From an uncultured Lachnospiraceae bacterium (GTDB lineage: Bacteria; Bacillota; Clostridia; Lachnospirales; Lachnospiraceae), in contig CALWLY010000009.1 of assembly GCA_944381635.1 (NCBI GenBank), positions 1-64,000 on the forward strand: a stretch of DNA of 64,000 nt. The letters run 5' to 3'. Shown here in pieces: positions 63,134-64,000 of this stretch (position 1 is its first letter; each line of letters begins with the position of its first letter). The notes under the pieces were generated by a model. It did no database searches and was not told where the DNA came from. It saw only the letters and a list, made by a program, of their open reading frames with translations. The position numbers and the translations under genes were made by a program.

Positions 63134-63249
63134 AAAAAGACTGTGATAAAAATCATGCAAAGGCACTTCTCACGAGAACGCTCGGAAACATTCTGATAAT
63201 TTCCTTTCGTCTCGCAAATAGTCCTAACGATTTTTGTCACAGTCTTTTT
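63134..63249. repeat. long inverted repeat between convergent lacI and nth
   Basis: 21-base arms (63134-63154 and 63229-63249) match with a single G-U-compatible change and enclose a 74-base interior. The right arm ends in T-rich sequence. It may be a large bidirectional terminator or a small palindromic element; no gene lies inside. Confidence 0.6.
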
Positions 63250-63260
63250 CTTTTCACTTT

Positions 63261-63899
63261 TTACTCCACACCGTTTTTGTCACAGATGTCACTTAAGCAG
63301 CATTTATCGCAATAAGGTTTTGTTCTGGCCGTGCATACGGCTCTTCCGTGCTCCACAAGCCGATGGCAGAAATCATTTCCTTCCTCGGGGGGAATAATCT
63401 TCCACAGAGCCATCTCCACTTTTTTGGGTTCCTTGATCTGATCCACCAATCCCATTCGGTTTACAAGTCGAATGCAGTGGGTATCGGTGACAATGGCAGG
63501 CTTTCCAAACACATCCCCCATAATCAGATTCGCGCTCTTTCTTCCCACTCCGGGAAGTTCTAAAAGAGCATCGAAGTCATCCGGCACGTTGCCGTTATAC
63601 TTTTCCTTTAAAATTTTCATGCAGGCACTGATATCTCTTGCCTTGCTTGCGCCCAGACCGCAGGGTCTTACAATTTCCTCAATCTCTTTTACATCCGCTT
63701 CTGCCAGCGCGTCCACATCCGGAAATTTGGCATACAAATCCTGCACCACCACATTGACTCTGGCGTCCGTACACTGGGCTGCAAGACGCACACTCACCAA
63801 AAGCTTCCATGCCTGGTTATATTCCAGTGTACAGTCTGCATCCGGATATTCTTTTTTTAATCTGTCTATAATCTCAAGAGCCTTTTCCTCTTTCGTCAT
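63261..63899 (-). CDS. nth: endonuclease III
   Basis: 212 residues. DNA glycosylase/AP lyase of base-excision repair. Helix-hairpin-helix LPGVGRKSA (115-123, catalytic Lys121), Asp139 in TDTHC and a C-terminal 4Fe-4S cluster with spacing C189-x7-C197-x2-C200-x5-C206, one residue longer in the first gap than in E. coli. ATG at 63897-63899 preferred over an upstream TTG. Alone; the last 100 bases of the window hold only its upstream region. Confidence 0.95.
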   Translation of the reverse strand: MTKEEKALEIIDRLKKEYPDADCTLEYNQAWKLLVSVRLAAQCTDARVNVVVQDLYAKFPDVDALAEADVKEIEEIVRPCGLGASKARDISACMKILKEKYNGNVPDDFDALLELPGVGRKSANLIMGDVFGKPAIVTDTHCIRLVNRMGLVDQIKEPKKVEMALWKIIPPEEGNDFCHRLVEHGRAVCTARTKPYCDKCCLSDICDKNGVE

Positions 63900-64000
63900 T
63901 TTCCAACAGTTCCCTTCTTTTTTTCTCAAAGAAACTTTTCCGTTTCAAATTGATAAGAGTTTTTCTTTCCACTGGTTTTCTTTAAAACCAATGAGAACAA

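Overview
The window looks like chromosome from a gut-type, spore-former-related Clostridia of the family Lachnospiraceae (Blautia/Mediterraneibacter/Dorea-like; genus not fixed). Reasons: strong AGGAGG ribosome sites, TTGACA/TATAAT promoters, no outer-membrane components in the pilus locus, a bofA homologue, an ECF sigma factor/RsiV pair, MBOAT/DHHW/DUF4358 cell-surface modules and a monoderm-type siderophore ABC importer. I recognised no rRNA, tRNA, CRISPR array, prophage or intact transposase.

Layout. 1-9 kb: housekeeping genes (pgi, murG, HIT, rhomboid) and an orphan 1038-residue glycosidase-like protein. 9.2-19 kb: a compact Tad/Flp type IVb pilus operon on the minus strand, reading tadZ-tadA(cpaF)-tadB-tadC-flp-TadG-like-TadE-like-prepilin peptidase-TadE-like-FHA, from one good promoter at 19.07-19.10 kb. 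19-25 kb: bofA and yaaL back to back, then a TPR plus degenerate AAA+ gene in operon with glgB. 25-28 kb: a surface O-acylation module (DHHW protein, MBOAT, DUF4358 lipoprotein). 28.5-37 kb: cysK, a sigV/rsiV-type stress pair and several membrane proteins. 37-40 kb: a more AT-rich accessory patch with a two-gene Septu-like defence system (PtuA ATPase, PtuB HNH) beside an array of 20-21 bp phased repeats that resembles a transposon end. 40-45.5 kb: secreted phosphatase, SLC13 and ZIP transporters, HAD phosphatase, AlaX.

45.6-50.4 kb: a siderophore ABC importer led by a shortened AraC-type regulator, driven by a near-consensus promoter whose -10 box lies inside a 19-bp inverted repeat. 50.4-55.1 kb: a second MBOAT operon with an SGNH-like protein, a predicted nuclease-like protein and a lactonase. 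55.2-63.1 kb: a sucrose/fructo-oligosaccharide utilisation locus (LacI regulator, two permeases, binding protein, GH32 hydrolase, PfkB kinase) with three CG-centred operators. The window closes with nth.

How the genes work together: sugar is imported, hydrolysed by GH32, and the fructose phosphorylated by PfkB to feed glycolysis (Pgi); GlgB branches glycogen. Two MBOAT modules and the sigV/rsiV pair point to envelope modification. The most interesting items are the Tad pilus oddities (Ig-like insert in TadC, duplicated zinc-type motif in a TadE-like protein), the pseudo-AAA+ TPR protein, the Septu-like pair with its neighbouring phased repeats, and several structured intergenic elements.
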